A stretch of DNA of 64,000 nt, taken from assembly GCF_000766865.1 (NCBI RefSeq), contig NZ_JNFA01000024.1, positions 1 through 64,000 on the forward strand, written 5' to 3'. The first letter of the stretch is position 1. Every line of letters begins with the position of its first letter. The translations under genes were made by a program, and so were the position numbers. The notes under the pieces were generated by a model that was not told the DNA's origin, searched no databases, and worked only from the letters and a program-made list of their open reading frames with translations. Origin of the DNA: Listeria booriae. GTDB taxonomy: Bacteria; Bacillota; Bacilli; Lactobacillales; Listeriaceae. Below are positions 53,580 to 63,459 of this stretch, piece after piece.

Positions 53580-54053
53580 TTATAGGAAATAAGCCATTAA
53601 AATATCATCTACATAGTCGCCGTTTAAGATAAATTCTTTATGCAGGCGTCCTTCGACTTGAAAGCCAAGTTTCGTATAGAACTTAATGGCTTTTTCGTTG
53701 TTGGACAGCACGCGAAGCAGGAGTTTTTCTTTATTTTCGGCTTTTGCGATGCGGAATAATTCGTCCATGAGCGCAGAACCGACACCATTCTTTTGGAAAT
53801 CCGGATGAACAGCGATGTCTAACGTAAGGACGTGTTTGTTTGCCGGAACTGGGATTGGCGAGTGATAGCCAAGGATTCCAGCGATTTTGCCATCGATTTC
53901 AGCGACAACTTTGGATCCAGCAGGATTTCTTAATAAGTATGCCGCCTCATTTTCGAAGTGAGTTTCACCAGGTGTAGTTTCTGGTGTCCACACAAGATGT
54001 TCTAGTTCTAACATGTCTGCTGCATCTTGTTGTGTTGATTTACGAATAATCAT
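53580..54053 (-). CDS. GNAT family N-acetyltransferase
   Basis: A 157-residue acetyltransferase. Motif A is LTLDIAVHPDFQKNGVGSALMDELF (acetyl-CoA loop Q/RxxGxG/A), followed by RVLSNNEKAIKFYTKLGF (motif B). It transfers acetyl from acetyl-CoA to an amine of a protein or small molecule; target unknown. It lies 15 nt after the ABC permease gene and is last in a four-gene operon, so it may modify the same compound that the exporter removes. Confidence 0.88.
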   Translation of the reverse strand: MIIRKSTQQDAADMLELEHLVWTPETTPGETHFENEAAYLLRNPAGSKVVAEIDGKIAGILGYHSPIPVPANKHVLTLDIAVHPDFQKNGVGSALMDELFRIAKAENKEKLLLRVLSNNEKAIKFYTKLGFQVEGRLHKEFILNGDYVDDILMAYFL

Positions 54054-54068
54054 TTTAAAACCTCGTTT

Positions 54069-55304
54069 CTAATCGCGTTTTGCGTATTTTAAAGATGTTT
54101 TCCATGTTTTGAATAGGCCGTCGTTGCTATAAAGCAGGACATTGCCGCGGTATAGCTTGATTGCGAGCCAAAAAGCAAGTACATTAGTCAAAACTAGCAG
54201 GCCAAGTGAAATGAAGATTCCCGTGGCATCAACGGCTAGCAAGTCCATTCGGGCAAGCATCATCATCGGTGAAAAAGTCGGGACATAAGAACCAATAATA
54301 ACGAGCATATTGTTCGGCGCATTTGCAGCAGCAATCGAACCCCAATAACCAATAATCGCAAGCATCGTCATCGGATACATAAACTGCGATACGGTCTCCA
54401 CATTCGGGGCCATCGAACCAATAATAGCTGAAATAAGAATGTAAAGCATTAAACCTAGCACGACAAACAAAATATTTAAAACTAAATAGTAAGCTGGGAA
54501 TTCGGCGAGTTGTTTAATAACGCCTTGAATCGCTTCTGTGCTCTTACCGCCAATCATGACAACCGCAATACAAATCCCATAAAAAGCAATCTGGGTGAGC
54601 AGCATGAGTAAAATAGCGGTTAGTTTCGCCAGTAAGTGCGTCGTGGATGAAACGCTAGATAAAATAATTTCCATGATTCGCGTACCTTTTTCGTTGGCGA
54701 TTTCTGCTGCAACGATGCTAGCGTAACTCATAACAAAGATGAAAATTACGAGTGTAAGCATTAGAATTGCGGCGCTCATCGCTTCTTTTTGACTGCTTGT
54801 TAGCTGGTCGTTAGAAAGTAGTTCGTTTTTGACTGGAACTGGTGTTGTTAGGCTTGCGAGTTGTTTTTCGGTGATGTTATAGTCTTTGATTTTTTGTTGT
54901 AGTGTGACGCTTGTGATGTCATTTTGTAGTGCAGTAATCAGGGCGTTTCCGGCTGTTTCTTCGGATGTGTAGACGGCTGTTACTTCTTTGCCGACGGGTG
55001 TAATCGTGACGAAACCATCAATGTCTCCATTTGCCAAGGATTTCTTGGCTTTTTTCTCGGTTTGGATGTCCTTATCTACTTTGAAATTGGCTTTATCTGT
55101 AGCGATAGCCATTGAAAAAGCAGGATTTTCTGCGATGACCGCGATTTTGCTCGGTTCGTCACTGCCGCCGAAATAGTCGATGATTTTAGGCAAGGCGAAG
55201 ATGAGTGCGCCGATGATCAGTGGTAGGAGTAGCGAAACTAGAAATGATTTTGTTTTGACGCGACGTTTGTAGACTTGTGATGTGATGACCCAGAATTTAC
55301 TCAT
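54069..55304 (-). CDS. ABC transporter permease (NatB/YhaP-like)
   Basis: A 411-residue permease of the ABC-2 type: one N-terminal membrane segment (FLVSLLLPLIIGALIFALP), an external domain of about 130 residues (to about residue 165), and a cluster of about five C-terminal segments including EIANEKGTRIMEIILSS, the family hallmark. It pairs with the ATPase whose gene overlaps by 8 nt. Export of Na+ or of a toxic compound is suggested by NatB similarity only. Confidence 0.85.
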   Translation of the reverse strand: MSKFWVITSQVYKRRVKTKSFLVSLLLPLIIGALIFALPKIIDYFGGSDEPSKIAVIAENPAFSMAIATDKANFKVDKDIQTEKKAKKSLANGDIDGFVTITPVGKEVTAVYTSEETAGNALITALQNDITSVTLQQKIKDYNITEKQLASLTTPVPVKNELLSNDQLTSSQKEAMSAAILMLTLVIFIFVMSYASIVAAEIANEKGTRIMEIILSSVSSTTHLLAKLTAILLMLLTQIAFYGICIAVVMIGGKSTEAIQGVIKQLAEFPAYYLVLNILFVVLGLMLYILISAIIGSMAPNVETVSQFMYPMTMLAIIGYWGSIAAANAPNNMLVIIGSYVPTFSPMMMLARMDLLAVDATGIFISLGLLVLTNVLAFWLAIKLYRGNVLLYSNDGLFKTWKTSLKYAKRD

Positions 55305-56193
55305 TGTTTTCCCCCGCTTTCCATTTGAAAATTTCTTCGAGTGTTGGTGGTTCTAAGCTAAACATCGGAATAAAACCATCTTTCGTAACAAAATCAAACA
55401 CGGTGCTGGCGTCGGATTCTTCATTCAGATGCACAATGCGGATGCCTTTATGGTTTTCCACTTGGGTAACACCTGGCAAGGCTGCAATGGCTTCTGTTGG
55501 TTGTGGTGCGTCCAGCATGATGCGCTTGCGACCAAAGCTGTTTTTAACGTCTTCGGATTTACCGCGAAGGACTGTTTTGCCGCGTTTTAGCATGACAAGC
55601 GAGTCGCAAAGTTCGTCGACATTTTCCATGCGGTGACTGGAGAAAATAATAGTCGCGCCGTCTTCTTTTAAATCGAATACGAATTTCTTTAGGATTTCGG
55701 CGTTGACAGGATCGAGCCCGCTGAATGGTTCGTCTAGAATAACTAGTTTTGGTCGGTGGATAATCGTGCTGATAAGTTGAATTTTCTGTTGATTTCCTTT
55801 AGACAGTGTTTTGACGAGGTCCGTTTTTTTACCGACGATTTCGGCGCGTTCCATCCAGCTGTCGATTTCGGGCTTGATTTTAGCGCGTGAAAAACCTTTT
55901 AATTCCGCGAAAAAGATAATTTGGTCCTCGATGGTGACGTTTGGGTATAATCCGCGTTCTTCTGGAAGGTAACCAATGACATCTGTATTGATTTTAGTAA
56001 TTTCTTTGTTGTCCCAGAGAATTTCGCCGCTATTTGGTTTTAAAAAATTAAGAATTAAGCGGAAAGTTGTTGTTTTTCCAGCGCCATTTTGACCGATTAA
56101 GCCTAAAATTTCCCCTGCGTTAATCTGAAAATGGAGATCGTCGACGGCCAGTTTATCGCCGAATTGTTTGGTTACATTGTTTACTTGTAGCAT
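55297..56193 (-). CDS. ABC transporter ATP-binding protein (NatA-like)
   Basis: A 298-residue ATPase: Walker A GQNGAGKTT, Q-loop region, signature LSKGNQQK (variant of LSGGQ), Walker B LVILDEPFSGLDP and switch His in SSHRMEN. The C-terminal 75 residues form the extra domain of drug/sodium exporters. It forms a homodimer with the permease encoded by the overlapping downstream gene. GAGCTGG-type site precedes the ATG. Confidence 0.88.
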   Translation of the reverse strand: MLQVNNVTKQFGDKLAVDDLHFQINAGEILGLIGQNGAGKTTTFRLILNFLKPNSGEILWDNKEITKINTDVIGYLPEERGLYPNVTIEDQIIFFAELKGFSRAKIKPEIDSWMERAEIVGKKTDLVKTLSKGNQQKIQLISTIIHRPKLVILDEPFSGLDPVNAEILKKFVFDLKEDGATIIFSSHRMENVDELCDSLVMLKRGKTVLRGKSEDVKNSFGRKRIMLDAPQPTEAIAALPGVTQVENHKGIRIVHLNEESDASTVFDFVTKDGFIPMFSLEPPTLEEIFKWKAGENNE

Positions 56194-56211
56194 GTGTTTT
56201 CCAGCTCCTTT

Positions 56212-57666
56212 TTACAATAAATCTTCTTTTTCGTGTGTTGTATGTGCTTCTAAATAGGCGTCTAGCATTTGCCAATCGCGCGCTGTCGGGTTGGTATTCC
56301 AGACAAGTTGCGGAATGTCACTATGTGGTAAAGGTAAATCAGTAATAATAAAATCGGCTTGCTGCGGATACGTGTTCGCGACAATGACGAGTTGCTGTGC
56401 GGAATAACGAGACCGAATCGTCTTTTTCACGAGATCTTCCCACAAAAACCCGTTTTGCGAAAAAATCTTAGCGGTTAAAACATCGGTTTGAGCGACGCGT
56501 TGTTTGGCGCTCTGAATGCTCATGCCGATGCGGTACATCAAGACTTCGTGGTTCTCGTGAAGGTGCGAATACATCGGTTCATCTGTGAAATCATCGAAAA
56601 TCCGGAGAATCGCACGTTCTAAATCAGGGGACAAAATGTGCTCTGACTGAACTAAAAAGCGTTCCTGCGCCAAAAATAAAGGGCTTTCCACAGCATGAAA
56701 CATCGAAAACGTATCAATCAAGCTAACTAATAAATCATCGGCATCCCAACCAATATTCGGCAAAATCTCATAGATCGCTTCGACGAGACGGTAGGTCACG
56801 GGAGATGCTTGTTGGCAAACGGTGATGCGCTCTTTTTTGGACGCGGTGGAATTATACGAAAGCGAGCAGAAAAACATGCAAGACAGCATAAAAATCGATT
56901 CGTCCTCGGAAATCTCGATGTTCAATTCATCGGCAAGCATTTGGAAACAAGCCGCCAAATCATTTTGTTCATTGAAAAATTCCCATGTTTTTGTCGTCCG
57001 CATACCGCGAATATCAATAGGATGCCCGTTTTTAATCCGCGAAAGTGACAAGCCAATCCAGGTTGCGTATTGAATTTTGGCGGCGGGAGAGAAGTAAATC
57101 TCTAGTCGCTCCATCAATTCTTCAATAAAACGGTCAATCATGTGCCAGCTAATGTTTGTAAAAAATAAATCATGCGCAGGGTAAGCATTGAAAAACAAAT
57201 CATAGAAGAGAAAGCGAATTTGTGATTCCTTCCCGTTTAGATGTAGCGGCGTGTTCTCAAGTTCTAAATGAATTGATTTTAAATAGCGGTGAACGGGTTG
57301 CAATTTGCGGTACACGGTGGCTTGGCTAATGAAATTTTCTTGGCACCACATCGCTAAAGTCAGCTCTTTCTCGTCGTAAATGTCGTAGCAAATTCGGAAT
57401 AAATAGGTGTCGGCGAAAAAGGCAGAGAACAGGTGAATAAAGTTATCGCCGAATGGTTTTTCAAGTAGGATGCCTTCGATGCTGTTGATTAATTGCCAGT
57501 TTGGCGGTAAGGCTTGTTTGAGATTTTTGAGTTCGCGGGCCAATGTTTTTTTAGAGCATTGGACGCGTTCGCAAATTTCTTGGCGATCCCATATTTTGTG
57601 TTCGGATAATAATACTTTGACGATAAGGAGTTGCCGTTCTTTATCTTTTTCTAAAATACCTTGCAT
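56212..57666 (-). CDS. Mga/AtxA-like regulator
   Basis: A 484-residue regulator. Two N-terminal HTH regions are visible: WDRQEICERVQCSKKTLARELKNLKQ (residues about 25-50) and MWCQENFISQATVYRKLQPV (about 105-125). The rest is helical and matches Mga-type PRD-like proteins in layout. The start at 57666 (GGGAGG upstream) is preferred over longer forms. It is 18 nt before the ABC genes and probably controls that operon; the signal is unknown. Confidence 0.75.
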   Translation of the reverse strand: MQGILEKDKERQLLIVKVLLSEHKIWDRQEICERVQCSKKTLARELKNLKQALPPNWQLINSIEGILLEKPFGDNFIHLFSAFFADTYLFRICYDIYDEKELTLAMWCQENFISQATVYRKLQPVHRYLKSIHLELENTPLHLNGKESQIRFLFYDLFFNAYPAHDLFFTNISWHMIDRFIEELMERLEIYFSPAAKIQYATWIGLSLSRIKNGHPIDIRGMRTTKTWEFFNEQNDLAACFQMLADELNIEISEDESIFMLSCMFFCSLSYNSTASKKERITVCQQASPVTYRLVEAIYEILPNIGWDADDLLVSLIDTFSMFHAVESPLFLAQERFLVQSEHILSPDLERAILRIFDDFTDEPMYSHLHENHEVLMYRIGMSIQSAKQRVAQTDVLTAKIFSQNGFLWEDLVKKTIRSRYSAQQLVIVANTYPQQADFIITDLPLPHSDIPQLVWNTNPTARDWQMLDAYLEAHTTHEKEDLL

Positions 57667-57803
57667 AACGAGAAACCTCCCTTTATGTTGCTTCTTATTT
57701 TTGCGCTTGGTGAAAGCCAACTTTGAGGCATCAAACCCTTTTTAAGTTATGTTAATTCGTATACAATGAAGGTAGATTATAAATCGAAAAAAAGCAGGTA
57801 ATA

Positions 57804-58469
57804 ATGATGATACCAAATAAAATAGATAAAGATGATCATAGAGTAGCGGATGAAATTTATGCAATAATGAAGTCGGATGTGCTAAACGGGAAATACAAAA
57901 TCGGCCAAGTGATTAAAGTGCAGTCTGTAGCGGCTTTATTTGGCGTGTCTGGCAATATTGCAGAACAAGCCTTACAACTAGTATGCCAACGCGGTTTGTT
58001 GACCCCGGTAGCCGAAGACGCGTTTGTCGTGAAGGAAACGCACAGCCAAGAGTTTTATTATTCTGGCAGATTTCAAGTCATTTTTTTGAATATGGAATAC
58101 ATTATTCAGAAGTTGAAATCTGAGAGTATTATGATTGCTAGGGAGCCACTAATCGCTTATGTAGAGGCAATGAGAGCCAATGTAGCACAGTGTCGTTATG
58201 CCGGCTATGTTGCTGGATGTGAAGGTTTTTACTGCGAATTATGTAATCAGGCAAAGATGAGCATCCTTGGAGAAACGTTAAGAAAGATGAATCATCAACT
58301 AAATGAGTTGGATGATGGTTTTGGTAAGGAGTTCATTTGGTCATCTGCGACACAAACGCTTGAATCTGTAGAACTATTACTAACCGCTTTAGAAGAACGC
58401 AATTACGATCAAGCGAAAGAAATTGTCCAGCAATTACATAAACATTATATTTCACGTCTAACCGACTAA
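57804..58469 (+). CDS. GntR-type transcriptional regulator
   Basis: A 221-residue protein. Residues 10-75 (VADEIYAIMKSDVLNGKYKIGQVIKVQSVAALFGVSGNIAEQALQLVCQRGLLTP) form a GntR winged helix; the remainder is helical and FCD/FadR-like in length but without a clear metal site. It is divergent from the Mga-like gene. A TACAAT at 57761-57766 may be its -10. The ligand is unknown. Confidence 0.7.
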   Translation: MMIPNKIDKDDHRVADEIYAIMKSDVLNGKYKIGQVIKVQSVAALFGVSGNIAEQALQLVCQRGLLTPVAEDAFVVKETHSQEFYYSGRFQVIFLNMEYIIQKLKSESIMIAREPLIAYVEAMRANVAQCRYAGYVAGCEGFYCELCNQAKMSILGETLRKMNHQLNELDDGFGKEFIWSSATQTLESVELLLTALEERNYDQAKEIVQQLHKHYISRLTD

Positions 58470-58565
58470 CGCATAGCTATCTTTATATTAGTCTTTTCTA
58501 GCCAATAATGCTATTAAAATATAGTGAAAGGTCCATTTTTTTATACCGGGTACAAGGAAATAACG

Positions 58566-58632
58566 AAAAAAAGCCAAGAAGAGAAGTCTTATTTCGAAAA
58601 AACGAAACGGGACTCTCTATCTGGGCTTTTTT
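58566..58632. terminator. Bidirectional terminator between convergent regulator genes
   Basis: AAAAAAAGCC (58566-58574) pairs with GGGCTTTTTT (58623-58632); inner TTCG/CGAA pairs extend it. Confidence 0.75.
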
Positions 58633-59269
58633 AGTTTGTTTCATTAATGAGGAGGACACGCGTATTGAAAAGAACGCGATCTTCTTCGGCTAGTCTTTGT
58701 AAATGCGTTGTTAATGTACTAAGACTCACACCTGCATAGTTGGCAATCATTTTACGTGTAAAATATCTTGGTAGCTCAATCATACTTTGATTATCGAAAT
58801 TTGGATTGAAACGAGATGCTAGTGTATGAATGAGTGATGCAATCATTTCTTTCGTATCAAGTGAAGCTGCCTTTTGCTTCTGTTCTAAACGACGCTGGAT
58901 TGCTTGTAGCATGTGATAATGTTGGATTTGGATGTCTTGATTTTGTGCAATCATGTTAAATACTTCCGCTTGTTCGAATCTCCAAATAGTTACCTCATCT
59001 GTCAAAGCTTTACCGAAAAGTTGACTTGAGTAGACATTGTAATCTAATAAATCGCCTTCACCTGCAAAGTCAATCGCCACATTTGTTGTAGAAAAAATAC
59101 CAGTAACGCCAGATACAATAACAAAGATGTAAGGCGTGTTATTCGTTGATGTCAATTCGATTTTATCATTTTTCTTTAGAGTCAATCTTTCGCGGGAAAT
59201 CGTTGAGTCAAGTAATGATGTAAGGAATTTGCTGACCTGAATCTTTGTATCTAATGTATTTGTACTCAT
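58631..59269 (-). CDS. Crp/Fnr family regulator (PrfA-like)
   Basis: A 212-residue protein with a cyclic-nucleotide-binding-like beta-roll (residues about 25-110) and a C-terminal winged helix (about 150-212) with RYFTRKMIANYAGVSLSTLTTHLQRLAEE. Listeria has many such PrfA paralogues. AGGAGG precedes the ATG. It is divergent from the P-type ATPase gene with 311 nt between, so it may control it. The ligand and targets are unknown. Confidence 0.85.
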   Translation of the reverse strand: MSTNTLDTKIQVSKFLTSLLDSTISRERLTLKKNDKIELTSTNNTPYIFVIVSGVTGIFSTTNVAIDFAGEGDLLDYNVYSSQLFGKALTDEVTIWRFEQAEVFNMIAQNQDIQIQHYHMLQAIQRRLEQKQKAASLDTKEMIASLIHTLASRFNPNFDNQSMIELPRYFTRKMIANYAGVSLSTLTTHLQRLAEEDRVLFNTRVLLINETN

Positions 59270-59489
59270 ATTTTTTTCCTCCTAGTTTTTTTTCGGGCGA
59301 CTGGTTAACTGCCTCTATAACTATTAAACCATGGATTCGTTTTTGGCGAAAATCAATATTGTCACGGAGAAGGACAAAAATAAAATAGAGACATAGTTGC
59401 GGCGGAAAACGGGTATTATAGAAACATGAAACTCTCTTAAAATTCTCATCGAATTCTTAAGTTTGTTTGATACAATGCGAGCAATACAT

Positions 59490-59535
59490 ACAATGATAGC
59501 GGTGTTTTAGGATGGCAATTCGCCGTATCATTTGT
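59490..59535 (+). promoter_or_regulatory. Hairpin in the leader of the P-type ATPase gene
   Basis: ACAATGATAGCGG pairs with CCGTATCATTTGT with two single-base bulges. A TACAAT at 59471-59476 may be the -10, which puts the hairpin near the 5' end of the transcript. The rest of 59270-59580 shows no gene. Confidence 0.5.
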
Positions 59536-59580
59536 TATCTTTAAATTAGCGAGACTCTAAATCGAAAAGGATCTGTTAAT

Positions 59581-61926
59581 ATGGAAAATAAAACACGAAT
59601 TCCGCCAGGTTTAACGAATGAGGAAGTTGCTGAGCGGGTTAAAAATGGACAGGTCAATCATGCGTTAAAACCATTGACGCGCAGTGTGTTAGGGATTATA
59701 CGAGACAATACGTTTACCCTTTTTAATATGATAAATGTCGTTATCGCGAGCTTTATTATTCTCGTGGGAAGTTATAAAAATCTGCTGTTTCTTGGTGTTG
59801 CGCTCTGTAACACGGCGATGGGGATTTTTCAGGAGATTCGGGCGAAGCGAAATATTGATAAATTGACGATTTTAACGCAAGCAAAAGTGAAGGTTATGCG
59901 AAACGGCGAGCTTTGTGAGCTGGAGCAGGACGAGCTTGTGCTTGGAGATATAATGGTTTTGAATCGGGAAGATCAGATTTGTGCGGATGGAATGATTTTT
60001 CAAACGGATGGTTTGGAAGTCGATGAATCGCAGTTGACAGGGGAAGCAGAACCTGTTGTGAAACGGGCGGATGATTACGTGATGTCGGGTAGCTATATCG
60101 TGAGTGGCCAGGCGTACGTGAAGGTTTCGGCTGTTGGAGAGCATAGCTTTGTTTCAAAAATTTCGATGGAAGTGAAGCAGGAGAAGCGGCCTGATAGCGA
60201 GTTAATCCGCTCGATTAAGAAAATTATTAAAGTATTGACGTTTATCATTATTCCGATTGGTTTAGCTTTGTTTTTCTCGAAGTATTTGCAAGGGTTGCCG
60301 TTAAAGGAATCAGTGTTAGGTACGGCGGCGGCTATGATTGGGATGATTCCGGAAGGGCTTGTGCTGCTTACAAGTATTGCGCTTGCTGTCGGGGTTATTA
60401 ATTTAGCCAAGCAAAAAGTGCTCGTGAAATCGATGCCGTGTATTGAGACGTTGGCGCGTGTGGATGTGCTTTGTTTGGATAAGACAGGGACGATTACAGA
60501 TGGCAAATTGGATGTGACGGACATTGTTTTGAAACATCCTCATGTGACGCCTTCGCAAATTACGGCTAGTGTTGGCGCCATTGTTGGTTCGCTGGATGAT
60601 AATAATGCAACGAGTATTGCACTTGGCAAACACTTTACGGAAAATCCAGATTGGCAAATCGAGAAGCGTATACCGTTTTCTTCTGCGCGTAAATGGAGCG
60701 GTTGCAGTTTTGCGGAAAAAGGAACGTTTTTGATTGGGGCGCCGGAATTTATTTTTAGAGATTTATCTGCAGAAAATCGGCAGGAGTTAGATGACTACGC
60801 GAATCAAGGTTTCCGTGTTTTGGCGGTGGCACATTCACGGGAGATGCTATCGGAGAGCGTTTTGCCAGAGCAATGTGTACTTTTAGCATTTATTTTAATT
60901 GCCGATAATATTCGCGCAGAGGCTCCTGACACATTTACATTTTTTGCGAATGAAGGCGTTTCGATTAAAGTGATTTCGGGTGATAATCCGGTGACGGTGT
61001 CAAATGTTGCGGTTCGCGCGGGTATTGCGGATGGCGATAAATATGTAGACATGAGTGAAGTTGGCGAGGACGCGGATATGTTGCGACTCATCGAAGCTTA
61101 CACCGTGTTTGGACGAGTGACACCACATCAAAAGAAAGATTTGATTCAAGCGTATAAAAAAGAAGGCCACACCGTTGCGATGACTGGCGATGGCGTCAAC
61201 GATGTTCTGGCTTTAAAAGAAGCGAATTGTAGTATTGCGATGGCTGAGGGAAGTGATGCGGCGCGCAGTGTTTCAGATTTTGTTTTGCTATCTAATAATT
61301 TTGATTCGATGGTAAATGTGTTGCGTGAAGGGCGTCGTGTGGTGAATAATATTGAACGCGTGGCGTCGCTGTATTTGATTAAAACGATGTATTCAACGGT
61401 TTTAGCGCTTGCTTTTATTTTTCTCGCCGGGGCGTATCCATTCCAGCCGATTCAACTTAGTCCGATTTCTTCGTTGACCGTTGGGATTCCGTCGTTCTTC
61501 CTAGCTTTGAAACCAAATTATGAGCGGATTAAAGGACAATTTTTGCATAAAGTATTGCAAACTTCGGTGCCTGCTGCGACTTGCGTTATTACGTATATCA
61601 TGTTGATTTTAGGATTCGGAAATATGCTTGGCTTGAACTTCGCACAAACGTCGACGATGAATGTCATGCTTACCGGTGCCACATGTTTCGTCGCTTTGAT
61701 TAGCGTTGGACACCCATTTGGACGCAAAACAAAACTGCTTGTTGGAACATTAATGGCAGCTTTCGTTTGTTTATTCTTATTCGGCGGCAGAATCTTCTCG
61801 TTAGTATCGATTTTCGATTGGCAAATGATGCTGATTTATGTACCACTACTCGTGTCATGTGGCCCGCTTTACTGGTTCATCAGACACTTAATTATGCGTT
61901 TCACATGGGCCGGTGCGAAAGACTAA
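59581..61926 (+). CDS. Cation-translocating P-type ATPase (CtpE/Exp7-like)
   Basis: A 781-residue pump. The actuator motif is LTGEAEP, the M4 motif MIPEGLVLLTS, the phosphorylated Asp in CLDKTGTITDG, and the hinge motif MTGDGVNDVLALKEA. The PEGL form of M4 and the overall length match the CtpE/Exp7 branch, linked to calcium handling in other bacteria. About ten membrane segments. AAAAGGA precedes the ATG. It ends at a perfect terminator and is transcribed alone. Confidence 0.88.
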   Translation: MENKTRIPPGLTNEEVAERVKNGQVNHALKPLTRSVLGIIRDNTFTLFNMINVVIASFIILVGSYKNLLFLGVALCNTAMGIFQEIRAKRNIDKLTILTQAKVKVMRNGELCELEQDELVLGDIMVLNREDQICADGMIFQTDGLEVDESQLTGEAEPVVKRADDYVMSGSYIVSGQAYVKVSAVGEHSFVSKISMEVKQEKRPDSELIRSIKKIIKVLTFIIIPIGLALFFSKYLQGLPLKESVLGTAAAMIGMIPEGLVLLTSIALAVGVINLAKQKVLVKSMPCIETLARVDVLCLDKTGTITDGKLDVTDIVLKHPHVTPSQITASVGAIVGSLDDNNATSIALGKHFTENPDWQIEKRIPFSSARKWSGCSFAEKGTFLIGAPEFIFRDLSAENRQELDDYANQGFRVLAVAHSREMLSESVLPEQCVLLAFILIADNIRAEAPDTFTFFANEGVSIKVISGDNPVTVSNVAVRAGIADGDKYVDMSEVGEDADMLRLIEAYTVFGRVTPHQKKDLIQAYKKEGHTVAMTGDGVNDVLALKEANCSIAMAEGSDAARSVSDFVLLSNNFDSMVNVLREGRRVVNNIERVASLYLIKTMYSTVLALAFIFLAGAYPFQPIQLSPISSLTVGIPSFFLALKPNYERIKGQFLHKVLQTSVPAATCVITYIMLILGFGNMLGLNFAQTSTMNVMLTGATCFVALISVGHPFGRKTKLLVGTLMAAFVCLFLFGGRIFSLVSIFDWQMMLIYVPLLVSCGPLYWFIRHLIMRFTWAGAKD

Positions 61927-61970
61927 CAAAAAGGATTGGCGTAGGAATTCCTGCACCAATCCTTTTTGTT
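61925..61970. terminator. Perfect bidirectional terminator
   Basis: AACAAAAAGGATTGG and CCAATCCTTTTTGTT pair over 15 bp, with T-runs on both strands. Confidence 0.95.
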
Positions 61971-63318
61971 AATTGAAAAACTCATTGTATAATGCGCGTA
62001 CGGCTTTCTTTTCTTCTTCTTCTTTCACGCCGAACATAATGCTGACTTCAGAGGAGCCTTGGTTGATCATCTCGATGTTTACTTTTGCGTCGGAAAGGGC
62101 TTTGGAGGCACGGGCGGTGATGCCGACATTGTGTTTCATTGCTTCGCCAACGACCATGACGAGCGCGATTTTATGTTCAATGACGACTTCATCGGATGAT
62201 AACTCGTTTTTTAGGCGATCCAAAACGGTGTCTTCGGTATGGCGATCCATTTGATTTTCCCGAAGAATAATCGTTAAATCATCAATTCCAGACGGCATAT
62301 GCTCATACGTCAAACCGGCATCTTCTAAAATTTCTAACACGCGACGACCAAAACCAATTTCGCGGTTCATCAAATATTTCGTAATGTAAATACTGCAGAA
62401 ACCGCCATCACTTGCAATCCCAACAACCGGGCCGTTCGTTGTTTCACGGCGGTGAATCACGCGCGTTCCTGGTAATTCTGGACGATTCGTGTTTTTAATT
62501 TGTACAGGAATGCCTGCTTGGAAGGCTGGAACAAGTGCTTCGTCATGGAAAACCGAGAAACCAGCGTAGGACAGCTCTCGCATTTCGCGGTAAGTCAGTT
62601 CAATAATTTCATTCGGTTTATGTACAATGGCGGGATTGACCGCGTACACTGCATCGACATCCGTAAAATTCTCATATACCTCGGCTTTGACGCCATTAGC
62701 AACGATCGCTCCCGTAATATCCGAACCACTGCGCGAAAACGTACTGATTTCTCCATCTTTCGTATAGCCAAAGAAGCCAGGAAAAACAACGATGCCATCA
62801 CGTTCTTGCAAACGATACAAGTTCTCATAGCTTTCAGGCAAAACTTGCGCATTTCCAGGTTCATCGGTTACAAAAAGCCCGGCATCTCGCGGGTTTACAT
62901 AGTGTGCTTCCGTTCCTTGACTGCGGAAAAATGCAGCGATTAGTTTGGCGTTGTTATCTTCACCACTTGCTTTAATCCGGTCCATGTAGCGATCAGGATT
63001 TGTTTTGTCAGAGCTAAGAAGTTCCCTGAAATCTCGCTCAATTCGTCCCATCACTTCATGACCAAGCCCGAGTTCATCGGCAATCGACGCGTAACGAGCT
63101 AACACGGCTTGCTCTAATTCTGTCGCCGTTTCGCCTAAAAGATGCTTCGCGCCACAGTCAATTAATAAATCCGTTACTTTTACATCTTCTGCAAAACGTT
63201 TCCCAGGAGCTGATACAACAACGAACTTTCGCTTCGGATCATCTACCACGATTTTGTATACTTTTTTGAGTTGCGTAGCCGAGGCCAGCGAACTTCCGCC
63301 GAATTTAATAACTTTCAT
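61969..63318 (-). CDS. Aspartate kinase (aspartokinase III/YclM type)
   Basis: A 449-residue kinase. The N-terminal KFGGSSLA motif binds ATP; SFSRSGSDITGA-like block FSRSGSDITGAIVA and VDAVYAVNP complete the active site; two ACT domains follow after about residue 305 for feedback control (lysine or threonine). It makes aspartyl phosphate for lysine, methionine and threonine. A short-domain or alternative start of the beta subunit was not seen. Single gene with a terminator after it. Confidence 0.92.
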   Translation of the reverse strand: MKVIKFGGSSLASATQLKKVYKIVVDDPKRKFVVVSAPGKRFAEDVKVTDLLIDCGAKHLLGETATELEQAVLARYASIADELGLGHEVMGRIERDFRELLSSDKTNPDRYMDRIKASGEDNNAKLIAAFFRSQGTEAHYVNPRDAGLFVTDEPGNAQVLPESYENLYRLQERDGIVVFPGFFGYTKDGEISTFSRSGSDITGAIVANGVKAEVYENFTDVDAVYAVNPAIVHKPNEIIELTYREMRELSYAGFSVFHDEALVPAFQAGIPVQIKNTNRPELPGTRVIHRRETTNGPVVGIASDGGFCSIYITKYLMNREIGFGRRVLEILEDAGLTYEHMPSGIDDLTIILRENQMDRHTEDTVLDRLKNELSSDEVVIEHKIALVMVVGEAMKHNVGITARASKALSDAKVNIEMINQGSSEVSIMFGVKEEEEKKAVRALYNEFFN

Positions 63319-63459
63319 ATCTCACACTCCTGTTAGGTTTTATTTTATATCTATCCATTATGAACGTTTTTGCCAGAAAAGACAATATGTATTTAGAATA
63401 ATTGAAATAACCAGAATGAAGCATGAGATTCAATTTTAGATTCTCATGCTCCATCATAT

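Noticed and set aside
53498-53635. 45-codon ORF with protein-like composition at the end of the GNAT gene
   Set aside because: No ribosome binding site; it overlaps the GNAT gene on the opposite strand.
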